A DNA stretch of 64,000 nt from Streptomyces flavotricini (lineage in GTDB: Bacteria > Actinomycetota > Actinomycetes > Streptomycetales > Streptomycetaceae), in the NCBI RefSeq assembly GCF_020639365.1, contig NZ_JAINUL010000001.1, positions 4,057,309-4,121,308 of the forward strand, written 5' to 3'. The notes under the pieces were generated by a model. It ran no database searches. It was not told the origin of the DNA and worked only from the letters and a program-made list of their open reading frames with translations. A program made the position numbers and the translations under genes. This document shows, piece by piece, positions 1-8,072 of the stretch. Position 1 is the stretch's first letter. The number at the start of each line of letters is the position of its first letter.

Positions 1-789
1 GGCCCGGTCGCAGCCGTCGCAGGTCTGGAAGGGATCCGGGCGTCTGATCGGCCTGGCGGACGGGGCCGCCGGCAGGTGGGGCGGGAGCAGCGCCTTGAGG
101 CGGTACGCGAGTACGGAGGCGGGGCTGCGCAGGGGTTCCGGGAGGTTCGCGGTCAGGGCCAGGGCGACCGCCTCGGGGTCCGCGCCCCGCTCCAGCCAGG
201 CCGAGACACCGGGTGCGAGGCGCCGCACGTCGCGTTCGGCCAGCAGCAGCCGGGGGTCGTGGCGGCGGAGGCCGGCGAGCAGAGCGGTCGCGCCGGGGTG
301 TACGGGTCCAGGCTCGGGCTCGGGATCGGCGCTCCCCTGCGGCTCGGCCTGCGGGTCCGGCGCCGGTACGGGCTCACGGTCCGGTACGGGCTCACGGTCC
401 GGGGGCGGGGGTTCGTCCGGGCCGCTCAGCGGCTTGTTGTACGAGTACGTCCGGGTCACCACCCGTCCGGTCTCCAGCCGCTCGCGCCGCCGCTCCAGGT
501 AGCCGTGGCGTTCCAGCTCGCGCAGGGCGGAGCTCATGCGGATCTCGCCCTCCGGGAAGCGGGCCACCAGGGCCCTGATGCCGACCGGGGCACCTTCCGG
601 GAGCGACTGGATGTACGCCGCCACCCCGATCGCCGTCGCCGACAGCTCGCGGTGCTGGAGCAGGTGGTTGCCGACCACGGTGAAGTGAGTCGCGTGCGGC
701 GTGTTGACGTGGGTGACACCGGATCGGGGGGTCCCGGCACGAACTCGGGACGAGGCGCGCGAGGGCGCGCTAGGGTGCTGAAGAGCCAT
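1..789 (-). CDS. Winged helix-turn-helix regulator, C-terminus beyond window
   Basis: Open reading frame from an ATG at 789 running off the left edge; 263 codons are visible. Residues about 35-115 look like a Streptomyces winged-helix domain (hydrophobic helices, then RMSSALRELERHGYLERRRE, then a beta wing). A Pro/Glu/Asp-rich linker follows, carrying a duplicated DREPVP unit, then a second helical domain and the start of a Cys-containing tail (CDGCDRA) near the window edge. A GTG some 25 codons downstream (VTHVNTPH) is an alternative start. Probably a DNA-binding regulator; target unknown. Family known to me only as conserved Streptomyces helix-turn-helix proteins. Confidence 0.7.
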   Translation of the reverse strand, partial: MALQHPSAPSRASSRVRAGTPRSGVTHVNTPHATHFTVVGNHLLQHRELSATAIGVAAYIQSLPEGAPVGIRALVARFPEGEIRMSSALRELERHGYLERRRERLETGRVVTRTYSYNKPLSGPDEPPPPDREPVPDREPVPAPDPQAEPQGSADPEPEPGPVHPGATALLAGLRRHDPRLLLAERDVRRLAPGVSAWLERGADPEAVALALTANLPEPLRSPASVLAYRLKALLPPHLPAAPSARPIRRPDPFQTCDGCDRA

Positions 790-1004
790 GGGGAAGCGAG
801 CCACTTCCTAAGATGGTCAGGCCCTCGACCGGGATGCCAGTCCCGCCGGGGGCCGTCTCATGTCTGCGGTTGTCGGGGCGAGCATATGCCCGCCAACCGG
901 TACGAAATCCAGCTGAGTTGGCACGGTTCACCCGACCGAGGGACGCGCGCGGGTGGGGTTGGGTCGGTTGGTTCTTCCCCCCGGTTCTTTGGGTCTTTAT
1001 GCGT

Positions 1005-1412
1005 CTAAGCACGCCGGATCGCAGCACTCCGGGACCCGGCGGCGAGCGACAGCTCCGCCCAGACCACCTTGGACGGGGCCGGTCCTTCCCTTACGCCCCA
1101 TCGTTCGGCCAGCGCTTCGACCAGGACCAGGCCGCGCCCCGTGTCGCGGATCTCGGGGATGCGGTCACCCCGGGTGTCCGTCACCTCGATCAGCAGCGTC
1201 CCGGGGGTGACGGTGAGGGCGAGTTTGAAGTCCCGGCCGGGGACGCGCCCGTGGGTGATCGCGTTCGTGGAGAGCTCGGCGATGATCTGCCCCGGAGCGT
1301 CCAAGGGGAGCCCCCAGGCCCGCAGTTGTTCGATGGCGAGCATGCGCCCGAGCCTTGCTCCGCGCGGGGTCGCGGACAGCTGGACGTGGAAGTCGACGAG
1401 TTGAGGAATCAC
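1005..1412 (-). CDS. ATP-binding anti-sigma factor-like protein (HATPase_c_2)
   Basis: RsbW/SpoIIAB-like serine kinase fold. The N box (AELSTNAITHG) binds ATP-Mg, followed by a G1-like EVTDTRG and a G2 box with GRGLVLVEALAERWG. Family members normally begin just before the LSATPRGARLGR segment, so I chose GTG 1412 (135 aa); the frame stays open to an ATG at 1544. Divergent from an XRE regulator and a DUF397 protein, the standard Streptomyces trio (whiJ/abaA-like) linked to developmental control. Likely an anti-sigma or signalling ATPase whose partner is not visible here. A decayed copy of this trio lies at 46770-47516. Confidence 0.85.
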   Translation of the reverse strand: MIPQLVDFHVQLSATPRGARLGRMLAIEQLRAWGLPLDAPGQIIAELSTNAITHGRVPGRDFKLALTVTPGTLLIEVTDTRGDRIPEIRDTGRGLVLVEALAERWGVREGPAPSKVVWAELSLAAGSRSAAIRRA

Positions 1413-1567
1413 GTCACTCAGCGTGGCCGCGCGTGCGTACCGTGGGAAGCGACATCGCTTGTACGTCCCGCGTTTGTCCGGCGCTTGTCCAGTGCTGTCA
1501 CGGCTGTCCGGACCGGGGTGGCGGGTACGGGGCGCTGAGGACATCGGCTCGTCGGAGGTGGGCGCGC
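1413..1567. promoter_or_regulatory. Divergent promoter region with TTGTCC-type direct repeats
   Basis: The spacer between the ATPase and XRE genes carries closely spaced near-repeats at about 1458-1510: TTGTACGTCC, TTTGTCCGG, CTTGTCCAG, GCTGTCACG and GCTGTCCGG, roughly 9-14 bp apart. Arrays like this can be binding sites for the adjacent XRE protein. That is inference; no -10/-35 pair is clear. Confidence 0.3.
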
Positions 1568-2428
1568 ATGAGCGTGGACGGCAGTGACGGTACGGAAGAG
1601 CCCGGCTGGGACGTCGACCCGGAGGACGAACAGGGCGTGGCGGTGGTGGCCGCGCTGGGCCGCCAGCTCAAGGTCTGGCGGGAGGAGGCCGGCATGCGGG
1701 CCGCCGAGTTCGGGGCGGCCATCCGGTACGGCGAGGATCAGGTCCGCAAGGTCGAGGCCGGAAAGCGGATCCCCCGCCCCGAGTACCTGGACCGTGCCGA
1801 TGAGGTGCTGGGGGCCGGAGGCAAGATCGCCGCCATGAAGGCCGACCTGGAACAGGTCCGCTACCCCAAGAAGATCCGTGCCCTGGCGAAGATGGAGGGC
1901 AAGGCCGTGGAAGTGGCGGCGTACGGCAACCACAACATCCATGGCCTGCTGCAGACCGAGGGCTACGCGCGGGCGCTCTTCGAGATGGCGCAGCCCCCAC
2001 AGTCTCCGGAGGAGGTCGAGCGGGGCGTGGCAGCACGAATGGCTCGCCAGACGATCTTCGACCGGTCGCCAGGCCCAGCCCTCAGTTTCGTCCAAGAAGA
2101 GGTGACGCTTCGGCGCACCATCGGAGGCACAATGGTTCGGCGCGCCCAACTCGAACGACTTTTGGAGTTGGGGAAGTTGCGGAACGTCACCATTCAAGTG
2201 ATGCCGACCAACTGTGACGATCACGCCGGAATGGAGGGCTTGATCCAAGTGCTGAAGTTCGCAGACGGTTCGGCGGTAGGACGCGGCGAGGGCATCTTCA
2301 ACGGCCGCCCGGTCTCCGATCCGAAGCAGCTCCGAATCCTTGAGCTGCAATATGGCATGATCCGGGCCCAGGCTCTCTCGCCCCGGGAGTCACGGGCCTT
2401 CGTCGAGAAACTGCTGGGAGAGACATGA
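1568..2428 (+). CDS. Scr1/WhiJ-like XRE family regulator (HTH + DUF5753)
   Basis: 286 aa from ATG 1568, chosen over a longer open frame because the preceding sequence is promoter-like. Residues about 25-80 form an XRE helix-turn-helix (LGRQLKVWREEAGM, then IRYGEDQVRKVEAGKR). Residues about 100-280 are the DUF5753 domain, with IHGLLQTEGYARAL and the family ending QYGMIRAQALSPRES. The stop overlaps the DUF397 start (ATGA), so the two are translationally coupled. Such pairs regulate development or behave as toxin-antitoxin-like modules in Streptomyces; the exact target is unknown. Complete and apparently intact. Confidence 0.92.
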   Translation: MSVDGSDGTEEPGWDVDPEDEQGVAVVAALGRQLKVWREEAGMRAAEFGAAIRYGEDQVRKVEAGKRIPRPEYLDRADEVLGAGGKIAAMKADLEQVRYPKKIRALAKMEGKAVEVAAYGNHNIHGLLQTEGYARALFEMAQPPQSPEEVERGVAARMARQTIFDRSPGPALSFVQEEVTLRRTIGGTMVRRAQLERLLELGKLRNVTIQVMPTNCDDHAGMEGLIQVLKFADGSAVGRGEGIFNGRPVSDPKQLRILELQYGMIRAQALSPRESRAFVEKLLGET

Positions 2429-2616
2429 TCGACAAGCCTGAGCTGGAGTGGTTCAAGAGCAGCTACAGCGACAGCAGCAACATCAACGACTGCGTCGAGG
2501 TGGCCAACACCCCCGAGGCCGTCCTGGTCCGGGACTCCAAGGACGTCCAGCGTGCCCACCTGACGGTCGGGCCCGGTGCGTGGGCCGGGTTCGTGGCCCA
2601 CGCAGCCGGTGTCTGA
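2425..2616 (+). CDS. DUF397 domain protein (partner of XRE regulator)
   Basis: 63 aa. It shows the DUF397 pattern: W-F-K-S-S-Y-S near the N-terminus, DCVEVAN, then VLVRDSKD, and a closing AWAGFVAHA helix. Translation is coupled to the upstream XRE gene by a 4-nt overlap. DUF397 proteins act with their XRE partner, apparently as small modulators or antitoxin-like proteins. No frameshift, unlike the relict copy at 47325-47506. Confidence 0.9.
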   Translation: MIDKPELEWFKSSYSDSSNINDCVEVANTPEAVLVRDSKDVQRAHLTVGPGAWAGFVAHAAGV

Positions 2617-2625
2617 CGACGGACT

Positions 2626-3083
2626 TCAGGCGCGGGTGCAGACGTGCACCGGTTCTCTGTGCCCGCCCTCACTGTGGACGATCCGCACCACGCTGTTCCC
2701 GTAGGTCACCTTCAGCACCCGGCCGTCGCTGGTGTCCAGCCGGATTTCCCGCCGCGGTCCGCGTTGAGGGTGGCCTTCCCCTTCGCGGTCTCGCCGCTCG
2801 GCGTGGTCGACTCCAGGTTCCGGTCGCCCTTGATGAACGCGTCGAAGGCCCGGGCGACGACGCCCGAGGAGGCCGCCGACGGGGCCGGTGAGGACGCGCC
2901 TGCGGTCGTCCCGGCAGCTGCCGTCGGGGTCCCGGCCGTCCCGGCCGCGGCCGGGCTCCCGTCCCGGCCCTTGCCTCCGCACGCCGCGACCGGTGAGGTG
3001 CCGACACCGCTCGCCAGGTGACGCAGCGCGTTGCGCCGCCCGATCATCCGCGCCGCCGCGCGCGTCTCCCGTACCGTCACCAT
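2626..3083 (-). pseudogene. Frameshifted lipoprotein gene
   Basis: The N-terminal part (ATG 3083) has a twin-arginine-type signal (IGRRNALRHL), a lipobox-like PVAAC, then an Ala/Thr/Ser-rich linker and AFDAFIKGDRNLES. In this frame it ends early at 2712. The neighbouring frame carries a natural continuation, EIRLDTSDGRVLKVTYGNSV, to 2626. Joining them needs a one-base change around 2745-2755, in a GGCGGGAAATCC stretch, consistent with one extra base. Either a real disruption or a sequencing error. It would encode a secreted lipoprotein of about 150 aa of unknown function. TTG 3095 is another possible start. Confidence 0.6.
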
Positions 3084-3221
3084 GCGCCCGCACAAGGTCA
3101 GTTGATCAGCAGCGGCCGACTATGGCCGTGCGCCTGGAACCGTATGATCCTCTTCCACGTCTCTCATGAACATGATCAGCCAATTCTGGTCATGTCCGGT
3201 TATCAACTACCCAGGGGACAC

Positions 3222-3668
3222 ATGTCGTTCGATGCGGAATGGGCCCAGCACAAGGCCGCCGCCCTCGCGCAGCAGCCGTCGCCCGCCATGCGCCTCAACC
3301 ACGTACCCGCCGACGCCGGCGTGCCGGGGAGTCCGGCCGGGAGTCTCGTCGCCGGGGCGCAGTCCATCAACGGCAACGCCAACCTGCTGATCGAGATCGC
3401 CGCGCTCCTCCACGAGGGGCGGCCGGACGGGGACGCGAGCACCATGGCGCGCGCCCCGCGCGCCCACGCCGACGTCTCGGCGGAAGCACTGCGCTTCGCC
3501 CGCTTCGCCGACGACCAGTTCAAGGACACGATCAACCTGTTCGCCGCCCTGGCCACCAAGCTCAAGACCACCGGCACCAGCTTCGCGCAGGTGGACGACG
3601 GCACCGCCCGCAGCTTCCTCGACGGCATCCTCGACGGGGGCCAGTACGTGAAGCCGGAGTCGAAGTGA
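3222..3668 (+). CDS. Small ESX/WXG100-like helical protein
   Basis: 148 aa from ATG 3222. Mostly helical, with a segment SINGNANLLIEIAALL and a C-terminal helix pair DDQFKDTINLFAALATKLKT. No signal peptide or membrane helix. Size and helical hairpin pattern suggest a WXG100/ESX-type protein or chaperone, but no WXG motif is visible. Its stop overlaps the GTG of the next gene (GTGA), so they are co-translated. The assignment rests mainly on context. Confidence 0.7.
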   Translation: MSFDAEWAQHKAAALAQQPSPAMRLNHVPADAGVPGSPAGSLVAGAQSINGNANLLIEIAALLHEGRPDGDASTMARAPRAHADVSAEALRFARFADDQFKDTINLFAALATKLKTTGTSFAQVDDGTARSFLDGILDGGQYVKPESK

Positions 3669-5056
3669 GCCTGAGCCACCGCAAGGACGTCCAGTTCCTG
3701 GAGGAGTGCAATCCGGCGCTCGTGGAGCGCAACGCCGCCGAGTTCCGGCGGCTGCGCGACCTGCTGGTGCAGGTCGAGGAGCCCGCGCGGCGCGCCGAGA
3801 CCGGTACGCAGTGGCAGAGCGACGGCAGCCACACGTACACCTCGCGACTCTCGGAGGCGCGCCAGCTCGTCCTGCACATGGCCGAGGGGTACGACAAGGC
3901 GGCGAGCGCCCTGCACGCGTACGCGGCGGCCCTGACGACCGCCAAGTCCCACTACGGGAACGGCAAGCGCTCGGAGCGGGCGCTCGCGGCGCTGATCGGC
4001 ACGAAGGGCACGGCGATCACGCGCACCGCGCAGGAGGCGGAGCCGATGTGCCAGTGGGAGGACATGCGGGCCACCACCGGGGTCATGGACTTCTTCGCCG
4101 AGCTGACGATGGACGTGGACGACATCCGGGACGAGGCGAACCGGCTGCACGACGACGCGGGCGGCAGCTTCCACCTGGCCAAGACGGCCGAGGCGGAGGC
4201 GCGGAGCGTGTGCGTGCACGCGCTGAAGCAGGCGTACGAGCTGCTGCCCGAGTTCAAGGTCAAGGGCGGCGGGGGCGGGGTCGACGTGTACGCGGCGATG
4301 GCCGACATCCGGCGCGAGGCGGCGGAGGCCCGCACGAACCCCCTGACGCACCTGCCGGGCAGCGGTCCGAAGAAGGACATGACGGGGCCGGTGGGGAGCG
4401 AGCCGGTCTCGCCCGAGCTGCGGGACATCCGGATGCGGGTGGCGGGGCTGCCGGAGGCGGACGACAACTACTGGGACCCGCCGCAGTCGGACGAGGGACG
4501 GGCGGAGTGGATCCGCAACAACAAGGAGATCCTGCGGGCGGCGGCGCAGCGGGCGGGGCTGCCGGAGGAGATGGTGGCCGGCATCGCGTGGAAGGAGGTC
4601 GGCGGCCAGCCGGGGATCTTCGACGACGGGGTGGACTTCTTCCGGCAGGCGGCGGACGCGCCATGGGGGCTGAGCCCGGTCACGGCCGAGAACCTGCCGG
4701 ACCGGGCGGGCGGCAAGCCGGACGAGACCTCGTTCGGGCCGATCGCGGTGCAGCTGCGGCGCGGGGCGGAGGTGCTGGGCTACGACCCGGAGAACCTGAC
4801 GGACCAGCAGCGCAACGTGGTGAAGTCCGCGCTCCAGGACCCGAAGCAGAACGCGTTCATCGCGGCGGGATTCCTGGCGCAGATCAAGGAGGAGACGGGG
4901 TACGCGAACGTACCGGCGGACCAGCTGACCGAGGCGCAGATGCAGGAGATCGCCGCCCGGTACAACGGCGGCCCGTACTGGGAGTCGAAGAAGGCCCAGG
5001 ACTACGGCGATGATTTCCGGAACAACCTCGGCAACGTGAAGAAGGCGATGCAATGA
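3665..5056 (+). CDS. Helical-domain protein with lytic transglycosylase-like C-terminus
   Basis: 463 aa from GTG 3665. Residues 1-200 are alpha-helical and charged, like the LXG/WXG segment of type VII secretion substrates. After a linker, residues about 275-463 resemble a lysozyme-fold peptidoglycan hydrolase: AGIAWKEVGG places a candidate catalytic Glu at 311, and the C-terminus has the SLT-type ARYNGGPYW at about residue 433. No Sec/Tat signal is present, so export would need a specialised route. Overlaps the upstream gene and the downstream membrane protein gene by 4 nt each. Could be a secreted wall hydrolase or an antibacterial effector. Confidence 0.75.
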   Translation: MSLSHRKDVQFLEECNPALVERNAAEFRRLRDLLVQVEEPARRAETGTQWQSDGSHTYTSRLSEARQLVLHMAEGYDKAASALHAYAAALTTAKSHYGNGKRSERALAALIGTKGTAITRTAQEAEPMCQWEDMRATTGVMDFFAELTMDVDDIRDEANRLHDDAGGSFHLAKTAEAEARSVCVHALKQAYELLPEFKVKGGGGGVDVYAAMADIRREAAEARTNPLTHLPGSGPKKDMTGPVGSEPVSPELRDIRMRVAGLPEADDNYWDPPQSDEGRAEWIRNNKEILRAAAQRAGLPEEMVAGIAWKEVGGQPGIFDDGVDFFRQAADAPWGLSPVTAENLPDRAGGKPDETSFGPIAVQLRRGAEVLGYDPENLTDQQRNVVKSALQDPKQNAFIAAGFLAQIKEETGYANVPADQLTEAQMQEIAARYNGGPYWESKKAQDYGDDFRNNLGNVKKAMQ

Positions 5057-5373
5057 CGTACGGGCGCGAGAGCATCGACCTGCCCGAGGACCGGGGCTGC
5101 CTCCAGTGGGTCCTGGGCGTCCCGCTCGGACTGATCCACCTCTTGAACGCCGTCGCCGTGTTCGCGGCCCTGTACGCCGGCCCGCAGGGCGAGTGGGACG
5201 ACCAGGGCTATGCGGGAGTCGGCGCGATGTGCCTGATCTCGATGTCCCTGAGCGTGCTGGGCCTGCTCATCACCGTCATCCCGACCGTCCGCCGCACGAT
5301 GGGCCTGTGGTGGCTGGCCCCGCCGCTGATCCTCGGCCTGACGGCCTTCATCCGCGGCGAGACCCTGGGCTGA
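5053..5373 (+). CDS. Small membrane protein, candidate partner of upstream hydrolase
   Basis: 106 aa with about three hydrophobic segments (around residues 18-42, 55-77 and 84-100). ATG 5053 overlaps the stop of the hydrolase gene. No recognised family. A small membrane protein translationally coupled to a putative wall-lytic effector could be an immunity protein or a secretion accessory; that is inference from position only. A terminator follows directly. Confidence 0.75.
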   Translation: MTYGRESIDLPEDRGCLQWVLGVPLGLIHLLNAVAVFAALYAGPQGEWDDQGYAGVGAMCLISMSLSVLGLLITVIPTVRRTMGLWWLAPPLILGLTAFIRGETLG

Positions 5374-5378
5374 ACGCA

Positions 5379-5414
5379 CCGCGGCCCCCGCCCGGGTGGG
5401 GGCGGGGGCCGCGG
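5379..5414. terminator. Bidirectional hairpin terminator
   Basis: A GC-rich inverted repeat (CCGCGGCCCCCGCC pairs with GGCGGGGGCCGCGG) lies between the convergent membrane-protein and symporter genes. There is no U-tract, as is usual in Streptomyces. Confidence 0.8.
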
Positions 5415-5427
5415 AGGGGTGGGACGG

Positions 5428-6729
5428 TCAGGCCGCCACCGGTACGGGGGTGCGCTCGTCCAGCGGGGAGGACGAGGCCGTCTCGTAGGCCTTCTTGTCC
5501 AAGATCCCTTCGCGGGCCGCGACCACGACCGGGACCAGAGCCTGGCCGGCGACGTTGGTGGCGGTGCGCATCATGTCGAGGATCGGGTCGATCGCCATCA
5601 GCAGGCCGACGCCCTCCAGGGGCAGGCCCAGGGTGGAGAGGGTCAGGGTCAGCATGACCGTGGCGCCCGTCAGACCGGCCGTGGCGGCCGAGCCGACGAC
5701 CGAGACGAAGGCGATCAGCAGGTAGTCGGTGACCGTCAGCTGCACGTCGAAGATCTGCGCGATGAAGATCGCGGCGAGTGCCGGGTAGATCGCGGCGCAG
5801 CCGTCCATCTTCGTCGTCGCGCCGAACGGGACGGCGAAGGAGGCGTACTCCTTCGGGACGCCGAGGCGCTCGGTGACCTTCTGGGTGACCGGCATCGTGC
5901 CGACCGAGGAGCGGGAGACGAAGGCCAGCTGGATCGCGGGCCAGGCGCCCTTGAAGAACTGGATCGGGTTGACCTTGGCGACCGTGGCGAGGAGCAGCGG
6001 GTAGACGCCGAACATCACGAGCGCGGATCCGACGTACACGTCCGCGGTGAAGGTCGCGTACTTGCCGATGAGCTCCCAGCCGTACGAGGCGATCGCGGTG
6101 CCGATCAGGCCGACGGTGCCGATGGGGGCGAGGCGGATGACCCACCACAGGGCCTTCTGGAGGAGCTCCAGGACCGACTCGGCGACGGTGAGCAGCGGCT
6201 GGGCCTTGTCGCCGAGCTGGAGGGCGGCGATGCCGGCGACGGCGGCCATGAAGACGATCTGGAGCACGTTCAGCTCGGTGAACGGCGTGATGACGTCCGT
6301 CGGGACGATGCCGGTCAGGAAGTCGAGCCAGGAGCCGGTGCGCTTGGGCAGCTTGCCGTCCTGCGGGGTGAGGCCGGTGCCGGCGCCCGGGTTGGTCAGC
6401 AGGCCGATCGCGAGGCCGATGCCGACGGCGATCAGCGAGGTGATCATGAACCAGAGCAGCGTGCGCGAGGCGAGGCGGGCGGCGTTGTTCACCTTCCGCA
6501 GGTTGGTGATCGACACCAGGATCGCGAAGAAGACGAGCGGGGCGACGGCCAGCTTCAGCAACTGGACGAATATGTCGCCGACCTGCTCGAGGGTCTTGGC
6601 GAGCCAGCTGACGTCCTGGCTGCGGGCGAGCCAGCCGAACAGGACGCCGAGCACGAGACCGGTGACGATCTGGGCCCAGAACGGGAACTTGAAAGAGGCC
6701 TTGGCGGGGGCCTGAGGGGTCGCGGACAC
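5428..6729 (-). CDS. Dicarboxylate/amino acid:cation symporter (DAACS family)
   Basis: About 433 aa from GTG 6729, chosen because GGAG sits 7 nt upstream; the frame is open further. A multi-pass protein with the family signatures: a serine-rich reentrant loop SRSSVGTMPVTQ, then FAVPFGATTKMDGCA, and the late ID-P-x-LDMMRTATNVAGQA motif that holds sodium and substrate in GltPh homologues. Takes up C4-dicarboxylates or acidic amino acids with Na+ or H+ at the cell membrane. Monocistronic, with an unusually structured upstream region (see 6918-6949). Confidence 0.95.
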   Translation of the reverse strand: MSATPQAPAKASFKFPFWAQIVTGLVLGVLFGWLARSQDVSWLAKTLEQVGDIFVQLLKLAVAPLVFFAILVSITNLRKVNNAARLASRTLLWFMITSLIAVGIGLAIGLLTNPGAGTGLTPQDGKLPKRTGSWLDFLTGIVPTDVITPFTELNVLQIVFMAAVAGIAALQLGDKAQPLLTVAESVLELLQKALWWVIRLAPIGTVGLIGTAIASYGWELIGKYATFTADVYVGSALVMFGVYPLLLATVAKVNPIQFFKGAWPAIQLAFVSRSSVGTMPVTQKVTERLGVPKEYASFAVPFGATTKMDGCAAIYPALAAIFIAQIFDVQLTVTDYLLIAFVSVVGSAATAGLTGATVMLTLTLSTLGLPLEGVGLLMAIDPILDMMRTATNVAGQALVPVVVAAREGILDKKAYETASSSPLDERTPVPVAA

Positions 6730-6917
6730 GGACACACTCCGGGGGTGATGCGCAAAGAAGGGGGGAAGAGAAGAAGAACGGCGTGGGCTCAGCGACAGCC
6801 ACAACAGGCCGCGGACACGCGGCGGCAGAGGTCGACGTGCAGGCGCGCCACGAGCGGGACGCTCGCGGTCATTTCGTGCGCAACTGTGGTCAACATGTTT
6901 AACACGCTAACACTTTC

Positions 6918-6949
6918 CCTTTGAGGATCTCAAAGGTGCACTTTGAGTC
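6918..6949. promoter_or_regulatory. Candidate operator upstream of symporter
   Basis: A perfect inverted repeat (CCTTTGAG-GAT-CTCAAAGG, 6918-6936) is followed by a third CTTTGAG copy at about 6940-6946. It sits roughly 190-220 bp before the symporter start in a locally AT-richer region. Likely a regulator binding site; the regulator is not in the window. The rest of 6730-6973 shows no gene. Confidence 0.45.
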
Positions 6950-6973
6950 AGGGGGAGCCGCGCCCCCCCGGAA

Positions 6974-7028
6974 ACGCCGAACCGCCCCAGCGCACGGGAG
7001 AGTCCCGTGCGCTGGGGCGGTTCGGCGT
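6974..7028. terminator. Perfect 26-bp stem terminator
   Basis: Left arm 6974-6999 and right arm 7003-7028 are exact complements around a GAG loop, immediately downstream of the DUF4229 gene on the minus strand. Very strong factor-independent-type hairpin. Confidence 0.85.
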
Positions 7029-7042
7029 GTGAGGAAGCTAAC

Positions 7043-7348
7043 TCAGGCGCGGGCGGCGTCGTCCGCCGCGTCCTCCTGCGAGCGGTTCGCGGCGAGCTTC
7101 TCCTTCGCGCCCGCGACGCGTCCGGAGATCTGCGCGGACATCTCGTCGCGCTGCTTGCGCAGCAGTACGAAGGAGAGCGGCGCGGAGATCACCAGGGCGA
7201 GCAGCACGACCCAGGCGGGGTTGGCGTCGCCGAGACCAGCGGGCACCCAGCCCACGTTGACCAGGACGGCGACCAGGACGAGGCATCCGACGAAGATGCC
7301 CAGCCGCATCGCGGTGTAGCGGATCGTCGCGCTCGGCTTGAGGGACAC
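7043..7348 (-). CDS. DUF4229 membrane protein
   Basis: 101 aa from GTG 7348, with GGGG about 5 nt upstream. Two transmembrane helices (MRLGIFVGCLVLVAVLV and WVVLLALVISAPLSFVLL) are followed by RKQRDEMSAQI and a charged cytoplasmic tail. This matches the actinobacterial DUF4229 family, found near menaquinone/respiratory genes in Streptomyces. Function unknown. Single gene with its own strong terminator. Confidence 0.9.
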   Translation of the reverse strand: MSLKPSATIRYTAMRLGIFVGCLVLVAVLVNVGWVPAGLGDANPAWVVLLALVISAPLSFVLLRKQRDEMSAQISGRVAGAKEKLAANRSQEDAADDAARA

Positions 7349-7454
7349 GGTGACCCCTTCTCTCTCGTCGGTACTCGCACTCGGTCGACTGCGCGCCCGT
7401 CCAGTGAAGCACGGCGCAGGTGCGGACAAACCCGCCGGGGTCATCCGCCGGGGG

Positions 7455-7976
7455 TCAGTGCAGCGGCAGGAGCATCGTGATGTCGTCGCGGTCGTCGCCC
7501 GGGGCCACCCGGATCGCGCCCGGGACGCGGCCGACCTCCTTGTAGCCGCAGGCCGCGTAGAAGTGCTCCAGCCCCATTCCGCCGCGGCAGGACAGGCGGA
7601 TGGCTTCGACGCCGTCCATCGCGCGGGCGGAGTCGGCGGACGCGGCCATCAGGCGGCGGCCGTAGCCCCGGCCCTGGCGGCCCGGGTGGACCATCACCGT
7701 GTAGAGCCAGATCCAGTGGCCCATCAGGGCGTGCCGGTTGAGCCCGAGGAAGGCGGCGGCGGCCAGCCCGTCCCCGTCGTGGCCCACCAGGAGCCGCATC
7801 TGACCGTCGGCGATCATGCCGAGCTGCTTGACCAGCTGGGGGCGGATGTCGTCCCGGGCGACCGGCGGGACGAAACCCACGGCTCCGCCGGCGTTGGACG
7901 CGTCCGTCCACAGGTCGAGGAGGGCCTCGTGCAGCGCCGGGTCGATCTGCGGATCCAGAGTGAACGTAAGGGTCAT
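7455..7976 (-). CDS. GNAT family N-acetyltransferase
   Basis: 173 aa from ATG 7976. The acetyl-CoA binding motif A is clear in VMVHPGRQGRGYGRRLM (the Q/RxxGxG/A pattern), with the downstream FYAACGYKEVGR typical of GNAT motif B. Acceptor substrate unknown. Convergent with no gene; separated from mqnE by a terminator. Confidence 0.92.
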   Translation of the reverse strand: MTLTFTLDPQIDPALHEALLDLWTDASNAGGAVGFVPPVARDDIRPQLVKQLGMIADGQMRLLVGHDGDGLAAAAFLGLNRHALMGHWIWLYTVMVHPGRQGRGYGRRLMAASADSARAMDGVEAIRLSCRGGMGLEHFYAACGYKEVGRVPGAIRVAPGDDRDDITMLLPLH

Positions 7977-8018
7977 TGCCGAAGAGTATCTATTACCCCT
8001 GGGGGTGGTCCAGCAAAA

Positions 8019-8051
8019 AGCGCCCCGGTCCGGCATGCGGACCAGGGCGCT
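8019..8051 (-). terminator. Terminator downstream of mqnE
   Basis: Arms 8019-8032 and 8038-8051 pair over 14 bp with one G-T pair. On the minus strand the stem is followed by a run of T, the classic intrinsic form. Confidence 0.8.
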
Positions 8052-8072
8052 CGCGAACGCGACGGCAGGGCG

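Noticed and set aside
2740..2760. Programmed -1 frameshifting in the lipoprotein gene
   Set aside because: No canonical X-XXY-YYZ slippery heptamer in the right phase and no downstream stimulatory structure was apparent; mutation or error is simpler.
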